The translations under genes were made by a program, and so were the position numbers. Shown here in pieces: positions 44,573 to 57,797 of a stretch of 64,000 bases of DNA (the stretch's first letter is position 1; each line of letters opens with the position of its first letter). The notes under the pieces were generated by a model. The model was given only the letters and a program-made list of their open reading frames with translations, was not told the origin of the DNA and made no database searches. This stretch comes from Schistosoma haematobium (Eukaryota > Platyhelminthes > Trematoda > Strigeidida > Schistosomatidae): NCBI RefSeq assembly GCF_000699445.3, contig NC_067201.1, positions 19,009,501 to 19,073,500 on the forward strand, in the 5' to 3' direction.

Positions 44573-44621
<49 letters not shown>
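44573..44621. repeat. (AT)n microsatellite
   Basis: About 24 uninterrupted AT units, directly against the 5' end of the RTE at 44622. Confidence 0.95.
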
Positions 44622-44622
<1 letters not shown>

Positions 44623-44913
44623 TGCCGGTCCCAAGCTCGGGTAAAGTAGGAGGTTTCGGCGTGGGGTCGGCAACTCCATCTCGTAGAAAACAACTTTGCT
44701 AAAAAGACGTTAACCAGATTAAACAAATCAAACCATTTAAACTCTGCCCTGGGAGTTGAAGGAAGAATTATAACGTCTCTCAATGAAAGCCGAGATTATT
44801 CGAAACTCACGAGGCCGATGCCCACTCTAACAACCAGAGCAGCAATTTTTAAAGGTACACGGAACGTCCGGACAATGTGAGAGACCGGGAAGACCAGTCA
44901 AATAGCAACAGAA

Positions 44914-45666
44914 ATGAGGAGATACAACTTGGCGGTGCTCGGAATATGTGAAACCTTTCGGACTGAAGCTGGACATCAAAGGTTAGATACGGCAGAGATG
45001 CTGCTGTACTCTGGTCACGAAGAGAAAAATGCTATGCACACTCAAGGAGTTGCTGTGATGCTGTTCAAAGATGCAGGAAATGCACTTATTGGGTGGGAAT
45101 CTCATGGATCCACAATCACAAAAGCATCATTCGAAACAAAGAAGGAGGATATCACAATGAATGTTATGCACCCAACAATGATAGCAATGACGACAATAAA
45201 GATCAATTCTATGAGGCTGCAATCAATCATAGAGAAGTGCCCAAGAAAGGGCCTCACCATTATGATGAGAGGTCGAAACACCAAAGTCGGGATAGACAAC
45301 ACTGGATATGAAAATGTCATGGGACGACATGGACTGGGAGAGAGAAACGAGAATGGGGGAAGATTTGCAAATCTATGTGCATTCAACAAATTGGTTATAG
45401 GCGGCACAATATTCCCACACAAACGTATACACAAAGCTACATGGATCTCACCGGACCACACCGCGGAGAACCAGATAGATAATATTTGTATCCATAAAAA
45501 ATTCCCAAGGACAGTGGAAGATATGAGAACCAGGAGAGGAGCTGACATAGCTTCGGATCACCACCTGGTGGCGGCCAACATGAAACTGAGGTTAAAGAAA
45601 TACTGGACAACTGGGGGAACAGCATTACATAGGTTAAATACAACGAACTCAACGAATTCAAGATAA
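44914..45666 (+). pseudogene. RTE APE-type endonuclease domain
   Basis: 250 codons. LAVLGICETFRTEAG holds the catalytic Glu, KATWISPDHTAENQIDNIC the Tyr/Asp region (here QIDNI), and GADIASDHHLVAA the SDH motif. The central motif that normally reads as Gly-Asp-x-Asn is RGRNTK here, so a catalytic Asp is lost. Upstream, FKGTRNVRTM (about 44848) is in frame but separated by a TGA. Inactive copy. Confidence 0.75.
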
Positions 45667-45689
45667 ATCTCAACAACAGGAATACAATG

Positions 45690-46092
45690 GACAGCTTGGA
45701 TGCAACTAGACGGTTCAGACTTCGCAGATGACTTTGCTTTTCTCTCCCATTCACACGAACAAATGCAGGTCATGACAACCAGTGTGGCAGAAGCCTGTTT
45801 ATCAGGAGGGCTCAATATACACAAGGGAGAAAGCAAGATCCTCAAATACAACACAGAGAATACCAACCCAATCCCACTTGGTGGAGAAACTCCGGAAGAA
45901 GTGGAAACGTTCACGTATCTGGGCAGCATTGTCGATGAACGTGGAGGATCTGATGCAGACGGAAAGGTGAGAATTGACAAAGCAAGGGTTACATTCCTGC
46001 AGTTGAAGAACATTTGGAACTCAAAACAACTGTCAGGCAGCATCAAACTGGGAATCTTCAATATGAATGTCCAGACAGTTCTGCTGTACTGA
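45690..46092 (+). pseudogene. RTE reverse transcriptase, catalytic block and thumb
   Basis: Open frame from the deletion junction. WMQLDGSDFADDFAFLSHSH contains the FADD catalytic pair; VETFTYLGSIVDERGGSDAD and LQLKNIWNSKQLSG form the thumb; it ends VQTVLLY at a TGA. Decayed C-terminal sequence continues to about 46480. Confidence 0.75.
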
Positions 46093-46495
46093 TCTGGAAC
46101 TTAGAGAACTACCACAACCATAATCAAAAATGTAAAAGTATTTATAAACAATTGTCGACGCAAGATACTCAGTGTCTGTTGGCTGGATACCATCAGCAAC
46201 AGCCTACTGTGGAAGAGAACAAACCAACTTCCAGCTGAAGAGGAAATTAGGAAAATACGCCAAAGATGTATAGGATGTACATTGAGGAAATCACCAAGCT
46301 GCATCACCAGGCAAGCGCTAACTTGGAATTATGGAGGGGAACGGAAAAGAGGAAGGCCAAAGAACAGTGCGTCGGGAATCGGAAACAGATATGAAGAAGA
46401 ATAAATAGCAACTGGAAAGGATTGCTCGGGATCGAGTTGGATGGAGAATGATTGTGGGCGGCCTATGCTCGTACACAAGGGGTAACAGGCGTAAG

Positions 46496-49256
46496 TACAT
46501 ATATATAATTGGACATGGATATCTGATACACAGTATTTTGATTTTTAAACTAATTATATCTTTTTGCTTGAATCAAACTTGTCAGAAATTCTCATTTTAC
46601 GAAGAATGTTAATTCCCTTCTTCATACTGAGATAAAGTCCTTACCCAAAAATATATTTCATAATCTATTTAGAGGATAAAATAAGACAAGAGGATCATCA
46701 GCCTTTACTTCTAAGCTAGTCTTCAACAGCTTGTCAAGCTTCCAAGTTCCATCATCTTCATCGCCCGATCCATAGAATCTTGATAAAATACCAAGCATTG
46801 GTATAATACAGTCATCCTATGCTCATGGTGCCATATTATAGAGTGGCTACCTACCTTCTGTCCCTCATTGACTCATATTCACAAGTAATAATCAGCAAAA
46901 TGTGCCTGAGCTACAAAAATTGACACTTTAAAATACATCCACTGCTCAGATTTTGCTCAGTAGAACCTGGGATTACGCACATTTTGTCTTCGCCGATTAT
47001 GAGTTGTAGTACGGATATAAAGATAATCTAAGCAGTCCTGTCTGAAATTATCAATTCAGATAGACCAGTTCTTACAAGTGTGAGGTAGAACTACTTGCGC
47101 CAAAGTATGGTACACCTGACCTTGTACAACCAAGGGGACGGCCTAGAGGTGAGTTGGATGGTACATACGTAAATGATTTCTGTATGCCACTCACACTAAA
47201 CTAAAGACATATAGGTGGGTCTGAGGTATCAAACATCTGATGAATGGTCCGGTAATTTCGATTCAAGTTCATTACTGATGTATCTATACAAGCTCACCTA
47301 AAAGATTCTTGCTGATTGCTGATGTGCCTCGTAAAGCTGAACATAATCACACAACACCTGATACACTAATACCTTAATCCAAGCCGATAAATTTAGCCAA
47401 CTTTAGCCAACAAATAAAACAATCTTTCGCTCAATATTTTTCTGTTTTGTTCCGTTAATTACATTTTTGTTACGAAATTTCAGAATGTCCTATGAACAAG
47501 CAAATTACACTTGGTTCGAAACCTGAACTGATAGACTTATCACATCAGTAATTTAAAAAAGTCTCCTGCAAGTTGTGAATTGCGACGAGAATGAACAATA
47601 TAAGTGTTCATTTGTTTTAAAAATCTATTTATGTTTATTTCACTTGTGAGCTACATCCTGATTTCAGTCAATAAAAATTTATGTAGACCCTGTATATATT
47701 TTTGAAATCGCAATAAGATTTATTCAAAGGGGAATGTAGAAACAAACCAGCACTGACTGTAGAAATATTTATAATCAAGGAGCACTGGACAGCTGTTTTG
47801 TTTCACTTTTCTAGACCGTATCAGAATTTGTTAATTTATTATTGTACTGCATCAATTTTCAGTCAAGAGTCATCATTACGCCAGTAACGAGTTGTTCGCA
47901 TCGTGACTTGATTATTTACGAAGCATGTCTGTAACCCCAAAAACGGTACTGCTTGATGACGTGCTGTCCAGTACTTTACCGGTAAGGAAATTGATCGATA
48001 ATGATAGGTCACATACCTGAATTATATTTTTTCACTGACTAATGTCTTTGAAGTTGATAGAATCACTGAGTGAGCAATCCCATTCTACAGTGTAGATAGT
48101 AAATCACATGATGAGGCTAAGAGCTTTGATTTACTGAGGTAGTGAAAAAATGTATAGGGGATTACAACTAATTATAATCTAATTGAACGCTAGATCCGGT
48201 TTTCCAAGCTCTTCTAGTAACCCCCAGGCTAAATATAAACAGCATCTTGAACACGAGAGAAAAGGTGCGAGTTAAGGGAAAAAGCTTTACTCTAATATTC
48301 GTTAATGTACAGAAAGTCTGAAGTATTTATAACATTTTAGATGGCTTTAGGCCTACGGAAAATTCTGGAGTGTTACTAAACATAGTAGTGATATAGGTAA
48401 TCCAATCAGAAATTCGACATGTGACTCACTTTCTAAGTGTTTCTGGCAAAACTTCAGTTGAATACTGATAGGATAAGGGGTTTCTCGGTGTTTTCTGAGC
48501 CGTTTTGTTGGCTGTTTTCGAGCAATTTTCTAGATCTCAGCATACAGAATTATTACGAGGACGAGAATGACCCATTAGCTACATATTCTGTTTTTTATTA
48601 TTTGTCGAAATAAGAGTCAATTCATGTGTGTGTGTGTATTCAGCCACTACATGTAGATTGTGTTAACCACTGCAAAGTAAAACCAGTCAGACCATGTTAA
48701 ATCTAGTGCTTAGATTATTAATATACCGGATATAACTTGAGAAATGGAACTCTAGAGCCCTCCAAGTCGCAAATGGGAAGACAAGTGAAAAGTAGGCTAT
48801 TACAAACAGTGTCAATTATGGTACAAATTTGTCAGATATTTATAGTTCTAGAAAAAACGAACTCATTATAGTCCTCCAATTTGCACACAGGGTGTTAATA
48901 GCATTTGTACAATAGGGAAGCTACGCGTAGTGACTCTAGAATATTCTTTCAAAAGATGATTGGGTGGGATATCTTCGGATCATTCTGAGTTTCTTAGGGC
49001 TTCCTCGAGTTAACACATGAACTGCCTTCACAGACCACTGTGGTAACTAAGATCAGCATCCAACGAAAAAAACTAGAAAAATACTCAGAAAGCTGAAAGA
49101 AAATAAAAAACACCGTCCAAAAATGATTGTTCAAGTGGGTGAAAAATTGGTTAAGATAATTAAACAAACATCAAAGAAGCCAAGAATATGAGAATCCGCA
49201 TAACTTGACCAAAAAATAAAATTATAAAAACATACGAGAAGATAAAAATACACTAT
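46496..49256. other. non-coding gap between PPP1R42 exon 5 and the SL array
   Basis: About 2.8 kb. The final exon(s) of PPP1R42 should lie here or beyond, but I could not identify them with confidence. A candidate small first exon at 47925 is listed separately. Short (TG)n near 48627. Confidence 0.4.
47925..47981 (+). CDS. possible first coding exon of an unknown gene
   Basis: ATG followed by 18 codons (MSVTPKTVLLDDVLSSTLP), ending in phase 0 at a GTAAGG donor. No homologue recognised and no second exon found before the SL array. It may be chance. Confidence 0.2.
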
Positions 49257-49459
49257 TTATCAACGGACCAGAAATGTCAACTAGCCTCGTTCACACCAAA
49301 CCCATCGTTGGACACACTCAATGAAATGTGCGATCGAGCATGCGAGCTAGCCAGTGAGTGAGTAAGTGACAGTTGACTTCATCTGTGTGTTGAGGATGGA
49401 TAAGATTTGATTTGCACCCAACACATCCGACCACCATACTACTGTGCAATTGATATTAG

Positions 49460-49549
49460 CCCCATGTGTAGGGCTGCCAAAGAAAACTTCGATTCTTGGT
49501 CGACGGTTCTTACCATGCAACAAATCACAAGAGTAAAACCGTGACGGTT
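49460..49549 (-). ncRNA. SL RNA: spliced-leader RNA gene, copy 1 (array edge)
   Basis: Transcript starts at 49549 with AACCGTCACGGTT, a perfect 5' hairpin. The 36-nt leader exon ends GATTTGTTGCATG at 49514 and is followed by the donor GTAAGAACC. The intron-like half contains AGTTTTCTTTGG, a likely Sm-protein site, and ends in the hairpin GCCC/GGGC with loop TACACATG. The leader is that known from schistosomes, and the 90-nt length matches what I remember for the S. mansoni SL RNA. Role: the SL RNP gives its capped leader to the 5' ends of a subset of mRNAs by nuclear trans-splicing; because the leader ends in ATG it can supply a start codon. Confidence 0.97.
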
Positions 49550-49611
49550 AATCCGAACCGCTCACAGTCTACCAACCCTACTATCAAACAACACCTCACT
49601 CCCATTCATCC

Positions 49612-49621
49612 ATTTGCAAAT
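49612..49621 (-). promoter_or_regulatory. candidate SL promoter element
   Basis: ATTTGCAAAT, a palindrome close to the octamer motif, lies 63-72 bp upstream of the SL start and recurs in every unit. The position suits a proximal element of an snRNA-type promoter. Function is inferred. Confidence 0.3.
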
Positions 49622-50015
49622 TAATCATCTCTGTCAACACAATCATCACTCGACAACAGCAAACACAACAGTAATAGCTCCTCACCACTACATTCAACAC
49701 TAATACATGCATACACGCCTGCACACAACCACTGGGAAACCATAATACACCACATACTAACACCAATCTCAACAATAATAAGTGCACTTCATACACTACT
49801 CACAACCACAACTTATCAGTAGACAAGAAATGTCAACTAGCCTCGTTCACACCAAACCCATCGTTGAACACACTCAATGAAACGTGCGATCGAGCATGCG
49901 AGCGAGCCAGTGAGTGAGTAAGTGACAGTTGACTTCATCTGTGTGTTGAGGATGGATAAGATTTGATTTGCACCCAACACATCCGACCACCATACTACTG
50001 TGCAATTGATATTAG

Positions 50016-50105
50016 CCCCATGTGTAGGGCTGCCAAAGAAAACTTCGATTCTTGGTCGACGGTTCTTACCATGCAACAAATCACAAGAGTAAAACCGTGA
50101 CGGTT
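50016..50105 (-). ncRNA. SL RNA: spliced-leader RNA gene, copy 2
   Basis: Leader exon 50070-50105, intact. Confidence 0.97.
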
Positions 50106-50571
50106 AATCCGAACCGCTCACAGTCTACCAACCCTACTATCAAACAACACCTCACTCCCATTCATCCATTTGCAAATTAATCATCTCTGTCAACACAATC
50201 ATCACTCGACAACAGCAAACACAACAGTAATAGCTCCTCACCACTACATTCAACACTAATACATGCATACACGCCTGCACACAACCACTGGGAAACCATA
50301 ATACACCACATACTAACACCAATCTCAACAATAATAAGTGCACTTCATACACTACTCACAACCACAACTTATCAGTAGACAAGAAATGTCAACTAGCCTC
50401 GTTCACACCAAACCCATCGTTGAACACACTCAATGAAACGTGCGATCGAGCATGCGAGCGAGCCAGTGAGTGAGTAAGTGACAGTTGACTTCATCTGTGT
50501 GTTGAGGATGGATAAGATTTGATTTGCACCCAACACATCCGACCACCATACTACTGTGCAATTGATATTAG

Positions 50572-50661
50572 CCCCATGTGTAGGGCTGCCAAAGAAAACT
50601 TCGATTCTTGGTCGACGGTTCTTACCATGCAACAAATCACAAGAGTAAAACCGTGACGGTT
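50572..50661 (-). ncRNA. SL RNA: spliced-leader RNA gene, copy 3
   Basis: Leader exon 50626-50661, intact. Confidence 0.97.
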
Positions 50662-51127
50662 AATCCGAACCGCTCACAGTCTACCAACCCTACTATCAAA
50701 CAACACCTCACTCCCATTCATCCATTTGCAAATTAATCATCTCTGTCAACACAATCATCACTCGACAACAGCAAACACAACAGTAATAGCTCCTCACCAC
50801 TACATTCAACACTAATACATGCATACACGCCTGCACACAACCACTGGGAAACCATAATACACCACATACTAACACCAATCTCAACAATAATAAGTGCACT
50901 TCATACACTACTCACAACCACAACTTATCAGTAGACAAGAAATGTCAACTAGCCTCGTTCACACCAAACCCATCGTTGAACACACTCAATGAAACGTGCG
51001 ATCGAGCATGCGAGCGAGCCAGTGAGTGAGTAAGTGACAGTTGACTTCATCTGTGTGTTGAGGATGGATAAGATTTGATTTGCACCCAACACATCCGACC
51101 ACCATACTACTGTGCAATTGATATTAG

Positions 51128-51217
51128 CCCCATGTGTAGGGCTGCCAAAGAAAACTTCGATTCTTGGTCGACGGTTCTTACCATGCAACAAATCACAAGA
51201 GTAAAACCGTGACGGTT
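51128..51217 (-). ncRNA. SL RNA: spliced-leader RNA gene, copy 4
   Basis: Leader exon 51182-51217, intact. Confidence 0.97.
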
Positions 51218-51683
51218 AATCCGAACCGCTCACAGTCTACCAACCCTACTATCAAACAACACCTCACTCCCATTCATCCATTTGCAAATTAATCATCTCT
51301 GTCAACACAATCATCACTCGACAACAGCAAACACAACAGTAATAGCTCCTCACCACTACATTCAACACTAATACATGCATACACGCCTGCACACAACCAC
51401 TGGGAAACCATAATACACCACATACTAACACCAATCTCAACAATAATAAGTGCACTTCATACACTACTCACAACCACAACTTATCAGTAGACAAGAAATG
51501 TCAACTAGCCTCGTTCACACCAAACCCATCGTTGAACACACTCAATGAAACGTGCGATCGAGCATGCGAGCGAGCCAGTGAGTGAGTAAGTGACAGTTGA
51601 CTTCATCTGTGTGTTGAGGATGGATAAGATTTGATTTGCACCCAACACATCCGACCACCATACTACTGTGCAATTGATATTAG

Positions 51684-51773
51684 CCCCATGTGTAGGGCTG
51701 CCAAAGAAAACTTCGATTCTTGGTCGACGGTTCTTACCATGCAACAAATCACAAGAGTAAAACCGTGACGGTT
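51684..51773 (-). ncRNA. SL RNA: spliced-leader RNA gene, copy 5
   Basis: Leader exon 51738-51773, intact. Confidence 0.97.
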
Positions 51774-52239
51774 AATCCGAACCGCTCACAGTCTACCAAC
51801 CCTACTATCAAACAACACCTCACTCCCATTCATCCATTTGCAAATTAATCATCTCTGTCAACACAATCATCACTCGACAACAGCAAACACAACAGTAATA
51901 GCTCCTCACCACTACATTCAACACTAATACATGCATACACGCCTGCACACAACCACTGGGAAACCATAATACACCACATACTAACACCAATCTCAACAAT
52001 AATAAGTGCACTTCATACACTACTCACAACCACAACTTATCAGTAGACAAGAAATGTCAACTAGCCTCGTTCACACCAAACCCATCGTTGAACACACTCA
52101 ATGAAACGTGCGATCGAGCATGCGAGCGAGCCAGTGAGTGAGTAAGTGACAGTTGACTTCATCTGTGTGTTGAGGATGGATAAGATTTGATTTGCACCCA
52201 ACACATCCGACCACCATACTACTGTGCAATTGATATTAG

Positions 52240-52329
52240 CCCCATGTGTAGGGCTGCCAAAGAAAACTTCGATTCTTGGTCGACGGTTCTTACCATGCAA
52301 CAAATCACAAGAGTAAAACCGTGACGGTT
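52240..52329 (-). ncRNA. SL RNA: spliced-leader RNA gene, copy 6
   Basis: Leader exon 52294-52329, intact. Confidence 0.97.
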
Positions 52330-52795
52330 AATCCGAACCGCTCACAGTCTACCAACCCTACTATCAAACAACACCTCACTCCCATTCATCCATTTGCAAA
52401 TTAATCATCTCTGTCAACACAATCATCACTCGACAACAGCAAACACAACAGTAATAGCTCCTCACCACTACATTCAACACTAATACATGCATACACGCCT
52501 GCACACAACCACTGGGAAACCATAATACACCACATACTAACACCAATCTCAACAATAATAAGTGCACTTCATACACTACTCACAACCACAACTTATCAGT
52601 AGACAAGAAATGTCAACTAGCCTCGTTCACACCAAACCCATCGTTGAACACACTCAATGAAACGTGCGATCGAGCATGCGAGCGAGCCAGTGAGTGAGTA
52701 AGTGACAGTTGACTTCATCTGTGTGTTGAGGATGGATAAGATTTGATTTGCACCCAACACATCCGACCACCATACTACTGTGCAATTGATATTAG

Positions 52796-52885
52796 CCCCA
52801 TGTGTAGGGCTGCCAAAGAAAACTTCGATTCTTGGTCGACGGTTCTTACCATGCAACAAATCACAAGAGTAAAACCGTGACGGTT
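52796..52885 (-). ncRNA. SL RNA: spliced-leader RNA gene, copy 7
   Basis: Leader exon 52850-52885, intact. Confidence 0.97.
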
Positions 52886-53351
52886 AATCCGAACCGCTCA
52901 CAGTCTACCAACCCTACTATCAAACAACACCTCACTCCCATTCATCCATTTGCAAATTAATCATCTCTGTCAACACAATCATCACTCGACAACAGCAAAC
53001 ACAACAGTAATAGCTCCTCACCACTACATTCAACACTAATACATGCATACACGCCTGCACACAACCACTGGGAAACCATAATACACCACATACTAACACC
53101 AATCTCAACAATAATAAGTGCACTTCATACACTACTCACAACCACAACTTATCAGTAGACAAGAAATGTCAACTAGCCTCGTTCACACCAAACCCATCGT
53201 TGAACACACTCAATGAAACGTGCGATCGAGCATGCGAGCGAGCCAGTGAGTGAGTAAGTGACAGTTGACTTCATCTGTGTGTTGAGGATGGATAAGATTT
53301 GATTTGCACCCAACACATCCGACCACCATACTACTGTGCAATTGATATTAG

Positions 53352-53439
53352 CCCCATGTGTAGGGCTGCCAAAGAAAACTTCGATTCTTGGTCGACGGTT
53401 CTTACCATGCAACAAATCACGAGTAAAACCGTGACGGTT
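53352..53439 (-). ncRNA. SL RNA: spliced-leader RNA gene, copy 8, 34-nt leader variant
   Basis: Leader exon 53406-53439 lacks two bases: TTTTACTCGTGATTTG replaces the TTTTACTCTTGTGATTTG of every other copy. Hairpin, donor and downstream half are unchanged, so the RNA would be 88 nt with a 34-nt leader. Either a real variant gene or a local sequence error. Confidence 0.9.
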
Positions 53440-53905
53440 AATCCGAACCGCTCACAGTCTACCAACCCTACTATCAAACAACACCTCACTCCCATTCATC
53501 CATTTGCAAATTAATCATCTCTGTCAACACAATCATCACTCGACAACAGCAAACACAACAGTAATAGCTCCTCACCACTACATTCAACACTAATACATGC
53601 ATACACGCCTGCACACAACCACTGGGAAACCATAATACACCACATACTAACACCAATCTCAACAATAATAAGTGCACTTCATACACTACTCACAACCACA
53701 ACTTATCAGTAGACAAGAAATGTCAACTAGCCTCGTTCACACCAAACCCATCGTTGAACACACTCAATGAAACGTGCGATCGAGCATGCGAGCGAGCCAG
53801 TGAGTGAGTAAGTGACAGTTGACTTCATCTGTGTGTTGAGGATGGATAAGATTTGATTTGCACCCAACACATCCGACCACCATACTACTGTGCAATTGAT
53901 ATTAG

Positions 53906-53995
53906 CCCCATGTGTAGGGCTGCCAAAGAAAACTTCGATTCTTGGTCGACGGTTCTTACCATGCAACAAATCACAAGAGTAAAACCGTGACGGTT
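53906..53995 (-). ncRNA. SL RNA: spliced-leader RNA gene, copy 9
   Basis: Leader exon 53960-53995, intact. Confidence 0.97.
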
Positions 53996-54461
53996 AATCC
54001 GAACCGCTCACAGTCTACCAACCCTACTATCAAACAACACCTCACTCCCATTCATCCATTTGCAAATTAATCATCTCTGTCAACACAATCATCACTCGAC
54101 AACAGCAAACACAACAGTAATAGCTCCTCACCACTACATTCAACACTAATACATGCATACACGCCTGCACACAACCACTGGGAAACCATAATACACCACA
54201 TACTAACACCAATCTCAACAATAATAAGTGCACTTCATACACTACTCACAACCACAACTTATCAGTAGACAAGAAATGTCAACTAGCCTCGTTCACACCA
54301 AACCCATCGTTGAACACACTCAATGAAACGTGCGATCGAGCATGCGAGCGAGCCAGTGAGTGAGTAAGTGACAGTTGACTTCATCTGTGTGTTGAGGATG
54401 GATAAGATTTGATTTGCACCCAACACATCCGACCACCATACTACTGTGCAATTGATATTAG

Positions 54462-54551
54462 CCCCATGTGTAGGGCTGCCAAAGAAAACTTCGATTCTTG
54501 GTCGACGGTTCTTACCATGCAACAAATCACAAGAGTAAAACCGTGACGGTT
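54462..54551 (-). ncRNA. SL RNA: spliced-leader RNA gene, copy 10
   Basis: Leader exon 54516-54551, intact. Confidence 0.97.
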
Positions 54552-55017
54552 AATCCGAACCGCTCACAGTCTACCAACCCTACTATCAAACAACACCTCA
54601 CTCCCATTCATCCATTTGCAAATTAATCATCTCTGTCAACACAATCATCACTCGACAACAGCAAACACAACAGTAATAGCTCCTCACCACTACATTCAAC
54701 ACTAATACATGCATACACGCCTGCACACAACCACTGGGAAACCATAATACACCACATACTAACACCAATCTCAACAATAATAAGTGCACTTCATACACTA
54801 CTCACAACCACAACTTATCAGTAGACAAGAAATGTCAACTAGCCTCGTTCACACCAAACCCATCGTTGAACACACTCAATGAAACGTGCGATCGAGCATG
54901 CGAGCGAGCCAGTGAGTGAGTAAGTGACAGTTGACTTCATCTGTGTGTTGAGGATGGATAAGATTTGATTTGCACCCAACACATCCGACCACCATACTAC
55001 TGTGCAATTGATATTAG

Positions 55018-55107
55018 CCCCATGTGTAGGGCTGCCAAAGAAAACTTCGATTCTTGGTCGACGGTTCTTACCATGCAACAAATCACAAGAGTAAAACCGT
55101 GACGGTT
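55018..55107 (-). ncRNA. SL RNA: spliced-leader RNA gene, copy 11
   Basis: Leader exon 55072-55107, intact. Confidence 0.97.
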
Positions 55108-55573
55108 AATCCGAACCGCTCACAGTCTACCAACCCTACTATCAAACAACACCTCACTCCCATTCATCCATTTGCAAATTAATCATCTCTGTCAACACAA
55201 TCATCACTCGACAACAGCAAACACAACAGTAATAGCTCCTCACCACTACATTCAACACTAATACATGCATACACGCCTGCACACAACCACTGGGAAACCA
55301 TAATACACCACATACTAACACCAATCTCAACAATAATAAGTGCACTTCATACACTACTCACAACCACAACTTATCAGTAGACAAGAAATGTCAACTAGCC
55401 TCGTTCACACCAAACCCATCGTTGAACACACTCAATGAAACGTGCGATCGAGCATGCGAGCGAGCCAGTGAGTGAGTAAGTGACAGTTGACTTCATCTGT
55501 GTGTTGAGGATGGATAAGATTTGATTTGCACCCAACACATCCGACCACCATACTACTGTGCAATTGATATTAG

Positions 55574-55663
55574 CCCCATGTGTAGGGCTGCCAAAGAAAA
55601 CTTCGATTCTTGGTCGACGGTTCTTACCATGCAACAAATCACAAGAGTAAAACCGTGACGGTT
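55574..55663 (-). ncRNA. SL RNA: spliced-leader RNA gene, copy 12
   Basis: Leader exon 55628-55663, intact. Confidence 0.97.
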
Positions 55664-56129
55664 AATCCGAACCGCTCACAGTCTACCAACCCTACTATCA
55701 AACAACACCTCACTCCCATTCATCCATTTGCAAATTAATCATCTCTGTCAACACAATCATCACTCGACAACAGCAAACACAACAGTAATAGCTCCTCACC
55801 ACTACATTCAACACTAATACATGCATACACGCCTGCACACAACCACTGGGAAACCATAATACACCACATACTAACACCAATCTCAACAATAATAAGTGCA
55901 CTTCATACACTACTCACAACCACAACTTATCAGTAGACAAGAAATGTCAACTAGCCTCGTTCACACCAAACCCATCGTTGAACACACTCAATGAAACGTG
56001 CGATCGAGCATGCGAGCGAGCCAGTGAGTGAGTAAGTGACAGTTGACTTCATCTGTGTGTTGAGGATGGATAAGATTTGATTTGCACCCAACACATCCGA
56101 CCACCATACTACTGTGCAATTGATATTAG

Positions 56130-56219
56130 CCCCATGTGTAGGGCTGCCAAAGAAAACTTCGATTCTTGGTCGACGGTTCTTACCATGCAACAAATCACAA
56201 GAGTAAAACCGTGACGGTT
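56130..56219 (-). ncRNA. SL RNA: spliced-leader RNA gene, copy 13
   Basis: Leader exon 56184-56219, intact. Confidence 0.97.
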
Positions 56220-56685
56220 AATCCGAACCGCTCACAGTCTACCAACCCTACTATCAAACAACACCTCACTCCCATTCATCCATTTGCAAATTAATCATCT
56301 CTGTCAACACAATCATCACTCGACAACAGCAAACACAACAGTAATAGCTCCTCACCACTACATTCAACACTAATACATGCATACACGCCTGCACACAACC
56401 ACTGGGAAACCATAATACACCACATACTAACACCAATCTCAACAATAATAAGTGCACTTCATACACTACTCACAACCACAACTTATCAGTAGACAAGAAA
56501 TGTCAACTAGCCTCGTTCACACCAAACCCATCGTTGAACACACTCAATGAAACGTGCGATCGAGCATGCGAGCGAGCCAGTGAGTGAGTAAGTGACAGTT
56601 GACTTCATCTGTGTGTTGAGGATGGATAAGATTTGATTTGCACCCAACACATCCGACCACCATACTACTGTGCAATTGATATTAG

Positions 56686-56775
56686 CCCCATGTGTAGGGC
56701 TGCCAAAGAAAACTTCGATTCTTGGTCGACGGTTCTTACCATGCAACAAATCACAAGAGTAAAACCGTGACGGTT
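56686..56775 (-). ncRNA. SL RNA: spliced-leader RNA gene, copy 14
   Basis: Leader exon 56740-56775, intact. Confidence 0.97.
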
Positions 56776-57241
56776 AATCCGAACCGCTCACAGTCTACCA
56801 ACCCTACTATCAAACAACACCTCACTCCCATTCATCCATTTGCAAATTAATCATCTCTGTCAACACAATCATCACTCGACAACAGCAAACACAACAGTAA
56901 TAGCTCCTCACCACTACATTCAACACTAATACATGCATACACGCCTGCACACAACCACTGGGAAACCATAATACACCACATACTAACACCAATCTCAACA
57001 ATAATAAGTGCACTTCATACACTACTCACAACCACAACTTATCAGTAGACAAGAAATGTCAACTAGCCTCGTTCACACCAAACCCATCGTTGAACACACT
57101 CAATGAAACGTGCGATCGAGCATGCGAGCGAGCCAGTGAGTGAGTAAGTGACAGTTGACTTCATCTGTGTGTTGAGGATGGATAAGATTTGATTTGCACC
57201 CAACACATCCGACCACCATACTACTGTGCAATTGATATTAG

Positions 57242-57331
57242 CCCCATGTGTAGGGCTGCCAAAGAAAACTTCGATTCTTGGTCGACGGTTCTTACCATGC
57301 AACAAATCACAAGAGTAAAACCGTGACGGTT
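57242..57331 (-). ncRNA. SL RNA: spliced-leader RNA gene, copy 15
   Basis: Leader exon 57296-57331, intact. Confidence 0.97.
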
Positions 57332-57797
57332 AATCCGAACCGCTCACAGTCTACCAACCCTACTATCAAACAACACCTCACTCCCATTCATCCATTTGCA
57401 AATTAATCATCTCTGTCAACACAATCATCACTCGACAACAGCAAACACAACAGTAATAGCTCCTCACCACTACATTCAACACTAATACATGCATACACGC
57501 CTGCACACAACCACTGGGAAACCATAATACACCACATACTAACACCAATCTCAACAATAATAAGTGCACTTCATACACTACTCACAACCACAACTTATCA
57601 GTAGACAAGAAATGTCAACTAGCCTCGTTCACACCAAACCCATCGTTGAACACACTCAATGAAACGTGCGATCGAGCATGCGAGCGAGCCAGTGAGTGAG
57701 TAAGTGACAGTTGACTTCATCTGTGTGTTGAGGATGGATAAGATTTGATTTGCACCCAACACATCCGACCACCATACTACTGTGCAATTGATATTAG

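Larger units (their letters stand above)
44622..46495 (+). mobile_element. SR2-like RTE retrotransposon with internal deletion
   Basis: Starts ACTGCCGGTCCCAAGCTCGG after the (AT)n run. A 5' untranslated part is followed by an endonuclease and then, across a deletion junction near 45680, by the RT from its catalytic block onward, ending near 46495. A fragment of the same family lies at 7500-8110 and a decayed one at 33705-35560. The SR2-like name is from memory of schistosome elements. Confidence 0.85.

Noticed and set aside
44568..44783. Minus-strand frame with a Tyr-Ile repeat
   Set aside because: It is the translation of the (AT)n microsatellite.
47860..47911. Last exon of PPP1R42 after the TTTTCAG acceptor near 47861
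   Set aside because: In the required phase it gives only about 14 residues that do not match the vertebrate C-terminus; not supported enough to call.
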